DNA of 62,857 bases, taken from contig CACIQS010000002.1 in NCBI GenBank assembly GCA_902588855.1, positions 1 to 62,857 of the forward strand, read 5' to 3'. The notes below the pieces were generated by a model, which saw only the letters and a program-made list of their open reading frames with translations, searched no databases and was not told where the DNA came from. The translations under genes and the position numbers were made by a program. This document shows positions 55,421 to 62,857 of this stretch, in pieces. Positions within the stretch are counted from its first letter, which is position 1, and every line of letters starts with the position of its first letter. This DNA is from an uncultured Pelagibacteraceae bacterium (lineage in GTDB: Bacteria > Pseudomonadota > Alphaproteobacteria > Pelagibacterales > Pelagibacteraceae).

Positions 55421-56031
55421 TAGTGGGACCAGATATCATCTCTAAATAATGCAAGATCAAGTTCAACCCGTGTGTTTAAAAATTTTAAACAATTTTTATA
55501 AAGTTGAATTCTATTTTCTCTTTCCAATATTTTTTTCAATTCATCGTGTATTTGATGTAAATATATTACATCGTTAGCACAGTATTTAAGTTGTGCTGGT
55601 GTTAATTCACCGCCAAAATCTGAACTCTGAAATTGTTTACTAATATCTATTTTGATAAATTCTTTAATTAAAGTCTTTAATGAATGATTATCAGAATATG
55701 ATCTTGCAAGCTTTGATGCAATTTTTGTATCTAAAATATTGACAGTTTCAGTTTTTAAATAATATTTAATATGAGCTAAATCTGCACGACCGTAATGAAA
55801 AATTTTAGTGATATTTTCATCATTTAATACTTTTACTAAATTCGGCGCATGATAATTTTTTCTATCAAATTGAACTATATGAGCATCTGAATTTCCCTGG
55901 GATACTTGTATCAAGCACAATGGATCACGTCTGACATTTAGACCCATGAACTCACCATCTACGGCAATTATATTGCCTAAATTTAAATCATCTGGTAGAT
56001 CATTTTTATAAAGTTGAATATTATTACTCAT
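55420..56031 (-). CDS. Ribonuclease D-like 3'-5' exonuclease
   Basis: The 203-residue DEDDy exonuclease has IAVDGEFMGL (Asp and Glu), FHYGRADLAHIKYYL (Asp), the LKTLIKEFIKIDISK helix, and YCANDVIYLHQIHDEL (Tyr and Asp). It contains only the catalytic domain and lacks the HRDC domains of E. coli RNase D (375 residues). It is the common short alphaproteobacterial form located before kdsD. It likely trims RNA 3' ends, including tRNA precursors. It is divergent from the next gene by 16 bases. Confidence 0.9.
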   Translation of the reverse strand: MSNNIQLYKNDLPDDLNLGNIIAVDGEFMGLNVRRDPLCLIQVSQGNSDAHIVQFDRKNYHAPNLVKVLNDENITKIFHYGRADLAHIKYYLKTETVNILDTKIASKLARSYSDNHSLKTLIKEFIKIDISKQFQSSDFGGELTPAQLKYCANDVIYLHQIHDELKKILERENRIQLYKNCLKFLNTRVELDLALFRDDIWSH

Positions 56032-56047
56032 TTTTAAACATATATAT

Positions 56048-57031
56048 ATGAAAGCAAAAAATTGTCTAATTTTTGGTGGAAGCGGTCAAATTGGTAGAAA
56101 TTTAATTAGGAAGCTTACAAAGAATAATTATCAAGTAACAGTTGTTACAAGAAACGTTCATCAAAAAAGCTATGTTATTAAAACCCAAGCAAATGCAGGT
56201 TTTATAGAAATAGTAGAATCAAATATTTTTGAAGAACATAAACTTAGAAAACTTTTTGAAAAAGCAGACGTATGTGTAAATTTAATTGGTATATTGTTCG
56301 AGTCAAAAAAAGGAAATACGTTCAAAAATATTCACACTGTTTTTCCATCTTTGCTTTCTAAACTTTGTAAAGAATACAAACTAAAAAATTTTATTCATAT
56401 ATCAGCACTAGGAATAAACGAGGCTGTAGACTCTGATTATGCTAAAAGCAAATTAGAAGGAGAAGAAAGAATATTAAAGAATTATCCATTAGCTACAATT
56501 TTAAGACCTTCAATAGTATTCTCTCAAGATGATCAGCTAACAACTCAATTTATGACTCTTCTAAATAGATTGCCAATATTTCCACTATACTATGGAGGAA
56601 AAACGAAATTTGCGCCAATTCATTGTTCAGACCTAACTGATGTTATTTTGAACGTTATTTCAAATAATGTAAGTTCAAAAATAATTGAATGTGTTGGTCC
56701 AGAAATTATATCGTTTAAAGAAATATTAGAAAAATTATTGAATTTAATTGGAAAGAAAAGATTATTGATTCCAATGCCATTAAAACTTGCTGAAATTTCT
56801 GCGAGATGTTTTGAAATAATGCCAAAGCCAATTTTAACTAGAGATCAATTAAAACTTCTAAAATATGATAATGTTTTGTCTGGTAAATATAAATCAAACT
56901 CAGACATAGGAGTACCAAGTTTGAGGTACTTCGATGATGAAGTTAAAAAATATTGTTATATGTGGAGAGAAGGTGGTCAATTTTCCACAGAAAAATACAC
57001 TTCAGATAATGTGGATATGAAAGCAAATTAA
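56048..57031 (+). CDS. NAD(P)-binding protein of the complex I NDUFA9 type
   Basis: The 327-residue atypical short-chain dehydrogenase has a Rossmann GGSGQIGRNLIRKL, a VNLIGILFESKKG core, FIHISALGINEAVDSDYAKSKLEGE (Tyr-Lys pair) and LRPSIVFSQDDQL. A C-terminal region with FAPIHCSDLTD follows. These are the marks of the NDUFA9/39-kDa accessory subunit family of respiratory complex I, also widespread as free proteins in alphaproteobacteria. It may bind NADPH and associate with complex I at the membrane. Its stop is 4 bases from the end of opposing gcrA. Confidence 0.88.
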   Translation: MKAKNCLIFGGSGQIGRNLIRKLTKNNYQVTVVTRNVHQKSYVIKTQANAGFIEIVESNIFEEHKLRKLFEKADVCVNLIGILFESKKGNTFKNIHTVFPSLLSKLCKEYKLKNFIHISALGINEAVDSDYAKSKLEGEERILKNYPLATILRPSIVFSQDDQLTTQFMTLLNRLPIFPLYYGGKTKFAPIHCSDLTDVILNVISNNVSSKIIECVGPEIISFKEILEKLLNLIGKKRLLIPMPLKLAEISARCFEIMPKPILTRDQLKLLKYDNVLSGKYKSNSDIGVPSLRYFDDEVKKYCYMWREGGQFSTEKYTSDNVDMKAN

Positions 57032-57035
57032 AATT

Positions 57036-57530
57036 TTAAGCAGATTGAATTTTCTTTTCAATAAATTCTGGTACTTCCTCTTTTTCTGGAACTTCTTCTT
57101 TTTTTCCTTTTGGTTGATACGCGTAAAGTAAATGAAGCTTGCAATAAGAGAAATCTTTCAAAGAAGATCTCCCACAAAAATAAAATTCTTTTTCGTCTGG
57201 ATGACCTATCGGCCATTTGCATGAATTTTCATCTAATTCTTCTAATTGTTTAGGATTTTCTGGTTCAAAATCTTTGTCAATTATTAATGATTTAAACTTA
57301 CTTTTACGGCCTCGTCCAGATTTTGAAATATTCCCCTCAACAGTGCTTTCAAAATTTTTATTTGATGTCGCGGTCCTTGTCTTTATTTTTGCTGAGAGAT
57401 TTAATCTATGAGCTTTACCGATTACTGCATTACGACTTATACCGCCAATAATCTCAGCTATTTGACTAGCTGTATTACCTTTTCCCCATAATTCTTTTAG
57501 TTTTAAAACTTTTTCTTCAGTCCAACTCAT
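57036..57530 (-). CDS. gcrA: Cell-cycle regulator GcrA
   Basis: The 164-residue protein has the GcrA signature: SWTEEKVLKLKELWGKGNTASQIAEIIGG, ISRNAVIGKAHRLNL, and the C-terminal CKWPIGHP and YCKLHLLYAYQP, where it binds sigma-70. In Caulobacter GcrA works with DNA methylation at GANTC by CcrM and alternates with CtrA. It is present in SAR11 genomes as I recall. An acidic PEKEEVPE tail ends the protein. It lies divergent from argD with a 170-base gap. Confidence 0.95.
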   Translation of the reverse strand: MSWTEEKVLKLKELWGKGNTASQIAEIIGGISRNAVIGKAHRLNLSAKIKTRTATSNKNFESTVEGNISKSGRGRKSKFKSLIIDKDFEPENPKQLEELDENSCKWPIGHPDEKEFYFCGRSSLKDFSYCKLHLLYAYQPKGKKEEVPEKEEVPEFIEKKIQSA

Positions 57531-57700
57531 ATCTATATGTTGTGTTAATTATTTATAAAATTACAATATACTGTTATTAGTTTAAATGAAACAATCAAAA
57601 ATTCAGAGTTATCAACAATAAAAGCCTAGCTTAAACAAAATTAGTTTTTCAATCATAACTTGTATCTGTGAAATAAAATTTATAAAAACAAATTTAATTT
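57531..57700. other. Divergent intergenic region between gcrA and argD
   Basis: These 170 bases contain several AT-rich -10-like boxes on both strands and one near-match to a DnaA box (TTATCAACA at 57609-57617). I see no inverted repeat, no full CtrA site (TTAA-N7-TTAA) and no coding frame. It should hold the promoters of both genes. Confidence 0.4.
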
Positions 57701-58867
57701 ATGAGTAATTTAGCAAAAAATTATAATAGAAAAAAAATTTCATTTAGTTATGGCAAAGGAAGCTACCTTTACTCTACAGACGGAAAAAAATATCTTGATT
57801 TTGTCATGGGTATTGCGGTTAATTCTTTAGGTCATGCACATCCAAGTTTAGTAAAAACAATTAATAAGCAATCAAAAAAGCTTTGGCATGTTTCAAATGC
57901 ATTTCAAATTCCCGAAGGAGAAAGTTTAGCAAAAAAACTATGTAAAAAAACATTTGCTGATTATGTAATGTTTCAAAATAGTGGAGCAGAAGCAACAGAG
58001 GCAGCAATTAAAATTGCACGAAGATATTTTTTCTCAATTGGTAAACAAAATAAAAATAGAATTTTGTGCATTAAAAATTCATTCCATGGAAGAACTTTGG
58101 CTGCAATTTATGCGAGTGGATCAAAGAAGATGACTGAAGGTTTCTTACCTAAAGTAGGTGGGTTTGACCATTTTAATTTTGGTGATCACAAAGCTTTAAA
58201 AAAGAAAATAACAAAGAATACTGCAGCTATAATGGTTGAGACTATAATGGGAGAAGGTGGAATTAAAGTTATTCCTGATTTCTGTTTAAGAGAGCTTAGA
58301 AAATTATGCGATAAGAAAAAAATTCTTTTAATTTTAGATGAGGTTCAATGTGGAATAGGCAGATCGGGAGATTTTTTTGCATTTGAAAAATCCAAAGTAA
58401 AACCAGATATAGTCCCAATAGCTAAAGGAATTGGAGGTGGGTTTCCAATAGGAGCAGTTCTTATGAATAATAAAGTAGCTGCAGGAATGGTGCCTGGAAC
58501 TCATGGATCTACATTTGGAGGCAATCCGTTAGCTATGTCAGTTGGTAATAAGGTAATGGACATAGTTTCAAATAAAAAGTTTTTAAATAATGTAAAAAAA
58601 TTATCTAAATATTTCTTATCAAACCTTAACAAAATTAAAGAAAAATATCCTAATCTAATTAAACAAATAAGAGGTAGAGGTTTTTTAATTGGGATACAGC
58701 TATATCAAGATCAGACAAATTTTATTAAAAAATTAATGGACAATAAATTATTAACTATTCGTGCTGGAGAAAATGTTGTACGTATTTTACCACCTCTTAA
58801 TGTAAAAAAAAGTGAGCTTGATGAAGCTTTAAAAATTATAAATAAAGTTTGCAGTCAATTTAAATAA
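57701..58867 (+). CDS. argD: Acetylornithine aminotransferase
   Basis: The 388-residue class III PLP aminotransferase has YLDFVMGIAVNSLGHAHP, NSGAEATEAAIKIARRY, FHGRTLAA, LILDEVQCGIGRSGDFFA, the PLP lysine in IAKGIGGGFPIGA, and GSTFGGNPLAMS. It converts N-acetylglutamate semialdehyde to acetylornithine and may also serve as succinyl-DAP aminotransferase, as dapD/dapE are in the window. argF follows after 2 bases. Confidence 0.95.
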   Translation: MSNLAKNYNRKKISFSYGKGSYLYSTDGKKYLDFVMGIAVNSLGHAHPSLVKTINKQSKKLWHVSNAFQIPEGESLAKKLCKKTFADYVMFQNSGAEATEAAIKIARRYFFSIGKQNKNRILCIKNSFHGRTLAAIYASGSKKMTEGFLPKVGGFDHFNFGDHKALKKKITKNTAAIMVETIMGEGGIKVIPDFCLRELRKLCDKKKILLILDEVQCGIGRSGDFFAFEKSKVKPDIVPIAKGIGGGFPIGAVLMNNKVAAGMVPGTHGSTFGGNPLAMSVGNKVMDIVSNKKFLNNVKKLSKYFLSNLNKIKEKYPNLIKQIRGRGFLIGIQLYQDQTNFIKKLMDNKLLTIRAGENVVRILPPLNVKKSELDEALKIINKVCSQFK

Positions 58868-58869
58868 TT

Positions 58870-59799
58870 ATGAAACATTTTATAAATTTAAAAGATATTC
58901 CAAGTAAAGATTTGAGAAAAATAATTACTGATGCAAAAAAAAGAAAAAGTTCTAGAAAAAAACTTAATACTTTAGAGATAGATAAAGGCGCTCCATTAAA
59001 AGGCAAAATTTTGATTCAAATGTTTGAAAAACCAAGCTCAAGAACAAGAATTAGCTTTTATTTAGCTATAAAACAACTTGGGGGAGGTACTTTAACACTT
59101 AGATCTAATGAACTTCATTTAGGACAAGGTGGCGAGAGTATATCTGATACAGCAAAGGTTCTTTCGACTTACGGTGATGGATTTATGTTACGAACTGACA
59201 GTGATAAAAAAATTGAAGATTTTAAAAAATATTTATCTATCCCAGTAATTAATGGTTTGAGCCCATCCTCTCATCCAACCCAAGTTCTTTCAGATGTTTT
59301 TACAGTTGAGGAGATTACAAAAAAACCAATTTCTAAATTAAATATTTGCTGGATTGGAGACTCAAATAATGTGTTGGATAGTTTAATAGCTGCTTCTGTT
59401 AAATTTTCTTTCAAATTAAGTATTGGTTGCCCAAAAAATTTTGAACCAGGAAAAGAAGTAAGAAGTTGGGTAAAAAAAAATAAAAGAAAAATTTATATTT
59501 ACAATGATCCAAAAAAAGCTGTTCGTGGAGCTGATGTAATTTTTTCAGATAAAGTGATTTCGTTAAACGACAAAGTAAACAAAAAGAAAAAAATTCAAGC
59601 ATTTAAAAAATTTAAAATTGATAAAAAATTAATGAACATTGCAAATAAGAATTGTATTTTTTTACATTGTCTACCTAGAGGCAACGAAGTATCTGATGAA
59701 GTTTTTTTAGGAAAAAAATCGCATGTATGGGTACAAGCTCTCAACAGAGTTCATGTTCAAAAAAGCATATTGTTATATTCTTTTGGAAAATTAAGGTAA
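58870..59799 (+). CDS. argF: Ornithine carbamoyltransferase
   Basis: The 309-residue enzyme has the carbamoyl phosphate loop FEKPSSRTRISF, the HLGQGGESISDTAKVLS segment, the NGLSPSSHPTQVLSD motif, CWIGDSNNVLDSL, and the ornithine loop FLHCLPRG. It makes citrulline from ornithine and carbamoyl phosphate. It lies downstream of argD (2 bases) and overlaps the opposing cytochrome c gene by 9 bases. Confidence 0.97.
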   Translation: MKHFINLKDIPSKDLRKIITDAKKRKSSRKKLNTLEIDKGAPLKGKILIQMFEKPSSRTRISFYLAIKQLGGGTLTLRSNELHLGQGGESISDTAKVLSTYGDGFMLRTDSDKKIEDFKKYLSIPVINGLSPSSHPTQVLSDVFTVEEITKKPISKLNICWIGDSNNVLDSLIAASVKFSFKLSIGCPKNFEPGKEVRSWVKKNKRKIYIYNDPKKAVRGADVIFSDKVISLNDKVNKKKKIQAFKKFKIDKKLMNIANKNCIFLHCLPRGNEVSDEVFLGKKSHVWVQALNRVHVQKSILLYSFGKLR

Positions 59800-60330
59800 T
59801 GGAACTGGGCTATCTGAATTTTCATTTAGATATTTAATTACAGATGCTCTATCAGCTTCTTTTCTTAAACCTGCAAAAGCCATCTTAGTTCCTTTGATCC
59901 ATTTAGCGGGTTTGGTTAAATAACCGTTAAGCTCTTCGAGTGTCCACTCTTTTTCATAAGTAGCTAATGCTTTTGAATATTTGTAATCTTCAACTGATCC
60001 AACTTTCCTTCCAACAACATTATACAAAGCTGGACCTATAGCATTTTTTCCACCCTTTATTATTGAGTGACAGGCTGCACACTTTTTAAAAATTTTTTCT
60101 CCACTTGCTATATCTCCCATAGTCATTAATGCAGCAATGTCGACTTTTTCAACTGTAGCAGTTGTTGTTGAAGATGATGCGGTAGATACCTGTTCAACTT
60201 CCACCGTGTAACCTGGAGTTTTTGGCTTTTCTACATGAAAAATTATATCAGATAATTTTCCCAAACCAATAACAAGAAGTGCAACCATTAGAACAGCAGC
60301 CACAATTTTGTTTATTTCAAAAGAATCCAT
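59791..60330 (-). CDS. cycM: Membrane-anchored c-type cytochrome (CycM/c552 type)
   Basis: The 179-residue protein has an N-terminal membrane anchor (about 9-27), a Thr/Ser/Ala-rich linker (about 45-62) and one class I cytochrome c domain with CAACH heme attachment, then KNAIGPALYNVVGRKVG, and the methionine ligand in KGTKMAFAGL. It would transfer electrons from the bc1 complex to cytochrome oxidase at the periplasmic face. Domain order and linker match the alphaproteobacterial CycM/cy group. Gene symbol is by type only. Confidence 0.88.
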   Translation of the reverse strand: MDSFEINKIVAAVLMVALLVIGLGKLSDIIFHVEKPKTPGYTVEVEQVSTASSSTTTATVEKVDIAALMTMGDIASGEKIFKKCAACHSIIKGGKNAIGPALYNVVGRKVGSVEDYKYSKALATYEKEWTLEELNGYLTKPAKWIKGTKMAFAGLRKEADRASVIKYLNENSDSPVPLP

Positions 60331-60422
60331 TTTTATAAATTTAATTTTGAACGTATAACATGATAAGTTAAAATTTGACTAAAATTTAATGTACAAATTT
60401 GCCTCTATTTAATAAGTGATTT

Positions 60423-61154
60423 ATGAAAACTCTTATAATTATACCCTCTAGGTTAACTGCAACAAGGCTTCCAGGAAAACCACTATTAAAAATCAATAAT
60501 ATCTCAATTATTTCACATGTATTTAAGAAGGCAAAAGAGGCAAATATTGGAGAGGTGATTGTTGCTGCGGAGGATCAAGAGATTGTTAATGATGTGAAAA
60601 ATAATGGAGGAAATGCGATTTTAACAAGTAATAAACACAAAACTGGTACAGACAGAATATACGAAGCTTATCAAAAACTTAACTTAGATAATATTGATTT
60701 TATAATGAATCTTCAGGGTGATGAACCAGCAATAAATATTCAGGATATTGTAAATCTAAACCAAATGATGATAGATCACAAAGCAAAAATAGGAACTCTA
60801 GCTGCTAAAGTTGAGGACAAATTAGATTTAACAAACGAAAATATAGTTAAAGTTATTACTGAAAATAATTTAGAAGATGACCCTTTTTCTAAAGCAAAAA
60901 TATTTTTAAGGAAATCTGAAGATACCTCAAATGTTTATCACCATATTGGAATTTACTGTTATACATCACAAATTCTTAAAAACTTTGTTGAATTACCGCA
61001 ATCAAAAAATGAAATTGAAAATAAATTGGAACAACTTAGAGCTCTAGACAATAATATCAAAATAAATGTTGCTCTAGCCAACAAAGCACCTATAGGAGTA
61101 GACACAGAAGAAGATTATCTAGCCTTAAAAAAAATAATGGAATATAAGTCCTGA
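60423..61154 (+). CDS. kdsB: 3-deoxy-manno-octulosonate cytidylyltransferase
   Basis: The 243-residue nucleotidyltransferase has IPSRLTATRLPGKPLL (CTP binding), VAAEDQEIV, the NKHKTGTDRIYEAY motif, the metal NLQGDEPAI, HHIGIYCYTSQIL and LEQLRALDN. It activates Kdo as CMP-Kdo for lipopolysaccharide. With kdsD and lptB/lptC in this window, it indicates an LPS-bearing outer membrane. Its stop overlaps the pheA start (TGATG). Confidence 0.96.
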   Translation: MKTLIIIPSRLTATRLPGKPLLKINNISIISHVFKKAKEANIGEVIVAAEDQEIVNDVKNNGGNAILTSNKHKTGTDRIYEAYQKLNLDNIDFIMNLQGDEPAINIQDIVNLNQMMIDHKAKIGTLAAKVEDKLDLTNENIVKVITENNLEDDPFSKAKIFLRKSEDTSNVYHHIGIYCYTSQILKNFVELPQSKNEIENKLEQLRALDNNIKINVALANKAPIGVDTEEDYLALKKIMEYKS

Positions 61155-61987
61155 TGAGTAAAATATATTTTCAAGGAACATTTGGAGCTTATTCTCATTT
61201 AGCAGCAGTATCAATTGACCCTGATGCTAAAATTTTACCTTGTAAAACTTTTGATGATTGTTTTAATAAAGCTTCCGAAGAACCTGATTGTAGAATTATA
61301 ATACCAGAGTCTAACAGAATAACAGGGAATATAGGTATCGAATATTTAATTTTTAAACATAGATTGAATATTTATCAAGAGCACTTTCAAAAAATTGAAC
61401 ATAATTTATTAGGTCAGCCAGGAGCCAAACTGTCTGATATAAAAGAAGTTTATTCTCATGCACAGGGTTTATCGCAATGTTCAAATTTCATAAAAGAAAA
61501 TAATATCACTGAACATATTAGAGCCGATACAGCTGGATCAGCAGAGATGATTTCTAAAACAAAAGACAAAAAACAAGCAGCAATAGCATCATCTTTAAGT
61601 GCTGAAATTTATAATCTTGATGTAATTAAGAAAAATATAGAAAACGAGAGTGGAAATTTAACAAGGTTTCTTGTTATGGGAAAAAATATATCTCAACCTG
61701 AGTTTGGAAATAAAAAATATATAACTTCATTTTTATTTAAACTTAAAAGTAAACCTGCAGCTCTTTATCAATCACTTGGAGGATTTGCTATCAATGGAGT
61801 AAATCTTACTAAGCTTCAAAGTTACCCTGAAAAAAATTCTTTCGATTCTTATTTTTTCTTATGTGATCTAGATGGACATATTGAAGATCTAAAGGTTCAA
61901 AAATCTCTTGAAGAGCTAGGCTTGCATTGTGAGGATTTTCACGTTCTAGGTGTTTTTGAAGCCGATAGTTTGAGACAAAAAAAATAA
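61154..61987 (+). CDS. pheA: Prephenate dehydratase
   Basis: The 277-residue protein has the dehydratase domain (FQGTFGAYSHLAA, the IIPESNRITGNIG segment, YSHAQGLSQCSNFI, RADTAGSAEMI, AAIASSLSAEIY, NLTRFLVMG) and a C-terminal ACT domain (about 192-277, SFLFKLKSKPAALYQSLGGFAINGVNLTKLQSYP). It converts prephenate to phenylpyruvate and is feedback-regulated by phenylalanine through ESRP-like residues in the ACT domain. There is no chorismate mutase domain. It follows kdsB, as in other alphaproteobacteria. Confidence 0.95.
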   Translation: MSKIYFQGTFGAYSHLAAVSIDPDAKILPCKTFDDCFNKASEEPDCRIIIPESNRITGNIGIEYLIFKHRLNIYQEHFQKIEHNLLGQPGAKLSDIKEVYSHAQGLSQCSNFIKENNITEHIRADTAGSAEMISKTKDKKQAAIASSLSAEIYNLDVIKKNIENESGNLTRFLVMGKNISQPEFGNKKYITSFLFKLKSKPAALYQSLGGFAINGVNLTKLQSYPEKNSFDSYFFLCDLDGHIEDLKVQKSLEELGLHCEDFHVLGVFEADSLRQKK

Positions 61988-61997
61988 AAATCTTTTA

Positions 61998-62027
61998 TTG
62001 TAGATTGGAAATTTTAACTGCTATAAT
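61998..62027 (+). promoter_or_regulatory. Promoter of the SRP RNA gene
   Basis: A perfect TATAAT at 62022-62027 lies 7 bases before the first base of the paired RNA, with a weak -35 TTGTAG at 61998-62003 (18-base spacing). It lies in the short gap after pheA. The good -10 fits a highly transcribed small RNA. Confidence 0.6.
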
Positions 62028-62033
62028 AGATTT

Positions 62034-62119
62034 GGAGGCTAGAGGTGGATGCTGCTTGAACCCGACCAGATCTTAACGGAAGCAGTCGTAGAGACAGTTA
62101 TTCAGGTTCTAGTCTCCTT
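62034..62119 (+). ncRNA. ffs: Signal recognition particle RNA (4.5S type)
   Basis: The ends pair over ten bases (GGAGGCTAGA with TCTAGTCTCC at 62108-62117), and CTTGAA (62054-62059) can pair with TTCAGG (62101-62106). The apical domain reads CAGA-TCT-TAAC-GGA-AGCAG, which aligns base for base with CAGG-TCC-GGAA-GGA-AGCAG of the E. coli 4.5S RNA domain IV that binds Ffh. The tetraloop is UAAC instead of GGAA. Location directly upstream of dnaX agrees with SRP RNA genes in several bacteria. Confidence 0.85.
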
Positions 62120-62127
62120 AAAAATTT

Positions 62128-62857
62128 ATGAATAATAACTCAAAAGTACTAGCTCTTAAATATAGACCTCAAATATTTGATGATCTTATTGGTCAAGAAG
62201 TTGTTGCCGAAACAATTATAAACTCAATAAAAGCTGACAAAGTACCTAATGCATATTTGTTTACTGGAATTAGAGGGATTGGAAAAACTACAACTGCAAG
62301 AATTGTAGCAAAAGCCTTGAATTGCTCAAATGGTATTGAAAAAATGTGTATTGATAATTTGTGTGAAAATTGTCAGTCGATTGCAAATTCAAGTCACATT
62401 GATGTACTTGAAATGGATGCGGCCAGCAAGACTGGAGTTGATGATGTTAGAGACCTAATTGAGTTTTCTAGATATGGGCCTACTTCAGCAAAGTACAAAA
62501 TATTTATAATCGATGAGGTTCATATGTTAAGTAAACAAGCTTTTAATGCTTTACTAAAAACATTGGAAGAACCACCTACATATTTAAAATTTATATTTGC
62601 CACAACTGAAATAAAAAAAATTCCTATAACAGTCGTTTCAAGGTGTCAACGTTTTGATCTTTCAAGGATTAAATCTTCTGAATTGTTAGATTTTATAAAA
62701 AAAATTAAAGATAAAGAAAACGGAAAAGTTACGGATGATGCTCTAAAATTAATTGTTAAAATATCTGAAGGCTCAGTAAGAGATGCACTTTCTCTATTGG
62801 ATAGAGCATTATTGAGTTTCGATAATGATAAAGAACTAGATTTAAGTTCTGCTCAAA
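62128..62857 (+). CDS. dnaX: DNA polymerase III tau/gamma subunit, N-terminal part (partial)
   Basis: The frame starts at ATG 62128 and runs off the window end (243 codons). It has SKVLALKYRPQIFDDLIGQ, Walker A TGIRGIGKTTTARIVAKALNC, the zinc cysteines (C at about 66, 75, 80 and 83: CSNG...CIDNLCENC), Walker B IFIIDEVHMLS, LLKTLEEPP, FATTEIKKIP and the SRC arginine finger VVSRCQRFDL, then SEGSVRDALSLLD. It is the clamp-loader ATPase that organises the replisome. It follows the SRP RNA by about 10 bases, so both may share a transcript. Confidence 0.97.
   Translation, partial: MNNNSKVLALKYRPQIFDDLIGQEVVAETIINSIKADKVPNAYLFTGIRGIGKTTTARIVAKALNCSNGIEKMCIDNLCENCQSIANSSHIDVLEMDAASKTGVDDVRDLIEFSRYGPTSAKYKIFIIDEVHMLSKQAFNALLKTLEEPPTYLKFIFATTEIKKIPITVVSRCQRFDLSRIKSSELLDFIKKIKDKENGKVTDDALKLIVKISEGSVRDALSLLDRALLSFDNDKELDLSSAQ

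Noticed and set aside
57605..57620. DnaA-box-like TTATCAACA upstream of argD
   Set aside because: It is a single near-match with no neighbours; one such site is expected by chance in AT-rich DNA of this size.

Overview
The window is a densely packed, AT-rich stretch of bacterial core genome. I infer a marine alphaproteobacterium of the SAR11 / Candidatus Pelagibacter type. The reasons are the very low GC content with lysine/asparagine/isoleucine-rich proteins, gaps of usually 0-40 bases, and pervasive stop/start overlaps. Alphaproteobacterial marker genes and gene orders also point this way: GcrA, RegB, DnaJ-like-CobS-CobT, murA-DUF2948-hisD-infA, ihfB-pyrF-trpFBA-accD-folC-trxA and rpmH-rnpA-yidD-yidC. 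I see no phage, insertion sequence, CRISPR array or transfer signature. No stretch above about 240 bases lacks a gene.

Layout from left to right. 1-2393: end of glutamate synthase (gltB), an ABHD10-like hydrolase and a glycosyltransferase. 2394-10894: translation block thrS-infC-rpmI-rplT-pheS-pheT-lepA-tRNA-Ser. 11010-14358: gyrB-regB. 14352-17643 (minus): DnaJ-like protein, CobS and CobT, divergent from bolA. 17913-19515 (minus): aroK-aroB. 19573-23695: two unrecognised membrane/exported proteins, then def-fmt-truA. 23675-31064 (minus): a long run rpmH-rnpA-yidD-yidC-argB-HAD phosphatase-dapD-dapE-HDAC-like deacetylase-SET methyltransferase. 31159-36149: VTT membrane protein, tRNA-Thr (minus), two small basic proteins, dcd-murA-DUF2948-hisD-infA, tRNA-Phe. 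36231-39872: cspA with its terminator, then tRNA-His-hisS-hisZ-hisG. 40018-43643: rmuC, an MGME1-like nuclease, exonuclease I and thioredoxin. 43640-56031 (minus): folC-accD-trpA-trpB-trpF-pyrF-ihfB-rpsA-cmk-aroA-lptB-lptC-kdsD-RNase D. 56048-62857: NDUFA9-like reductase, gcrA (minus), argD-argF, membrane cytochrome c (minus), kdsB-pheA, SRP RNA and the start of dnaX.

The genes are mostly biosynthesis (Arg, His, Trp, Phe, chorismate, DAP/lysine, Kdo), translation and envelope assembly. Convergent genes nearly always overlap at their 3' ends, so termination must usually occur inside the opposing gene. The only convincing intrinsic terminator follows cspA.

The observations most worth a second look are these. 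(1) tRNA-Phe and tRNA-His both replace the near-universal G18-U55 elbow contact by A18/G55, and tRNA-Thr(GGU) and tRNA-His also have altered 54/58 positions. (2) tRNA-His lacks G-1, has A73, and lies 5 bases upstream of a divergent hisS. (3) A three-nuclease cassette (RmuC, a close relative of mitochondrial MGME1, ExoI) sits beside trxA, where other alphaproteobacteria commonly carry addAB. (4) Cytidylate kinase has lost its P-loop lysine. (5) An HDAC-like deacetylase is translationally coupled to a SET-domain methyltransferase. (6) CobS/CobT occur without a CobN subunit in the window. (7) lptA is missing between lptC and lptB.
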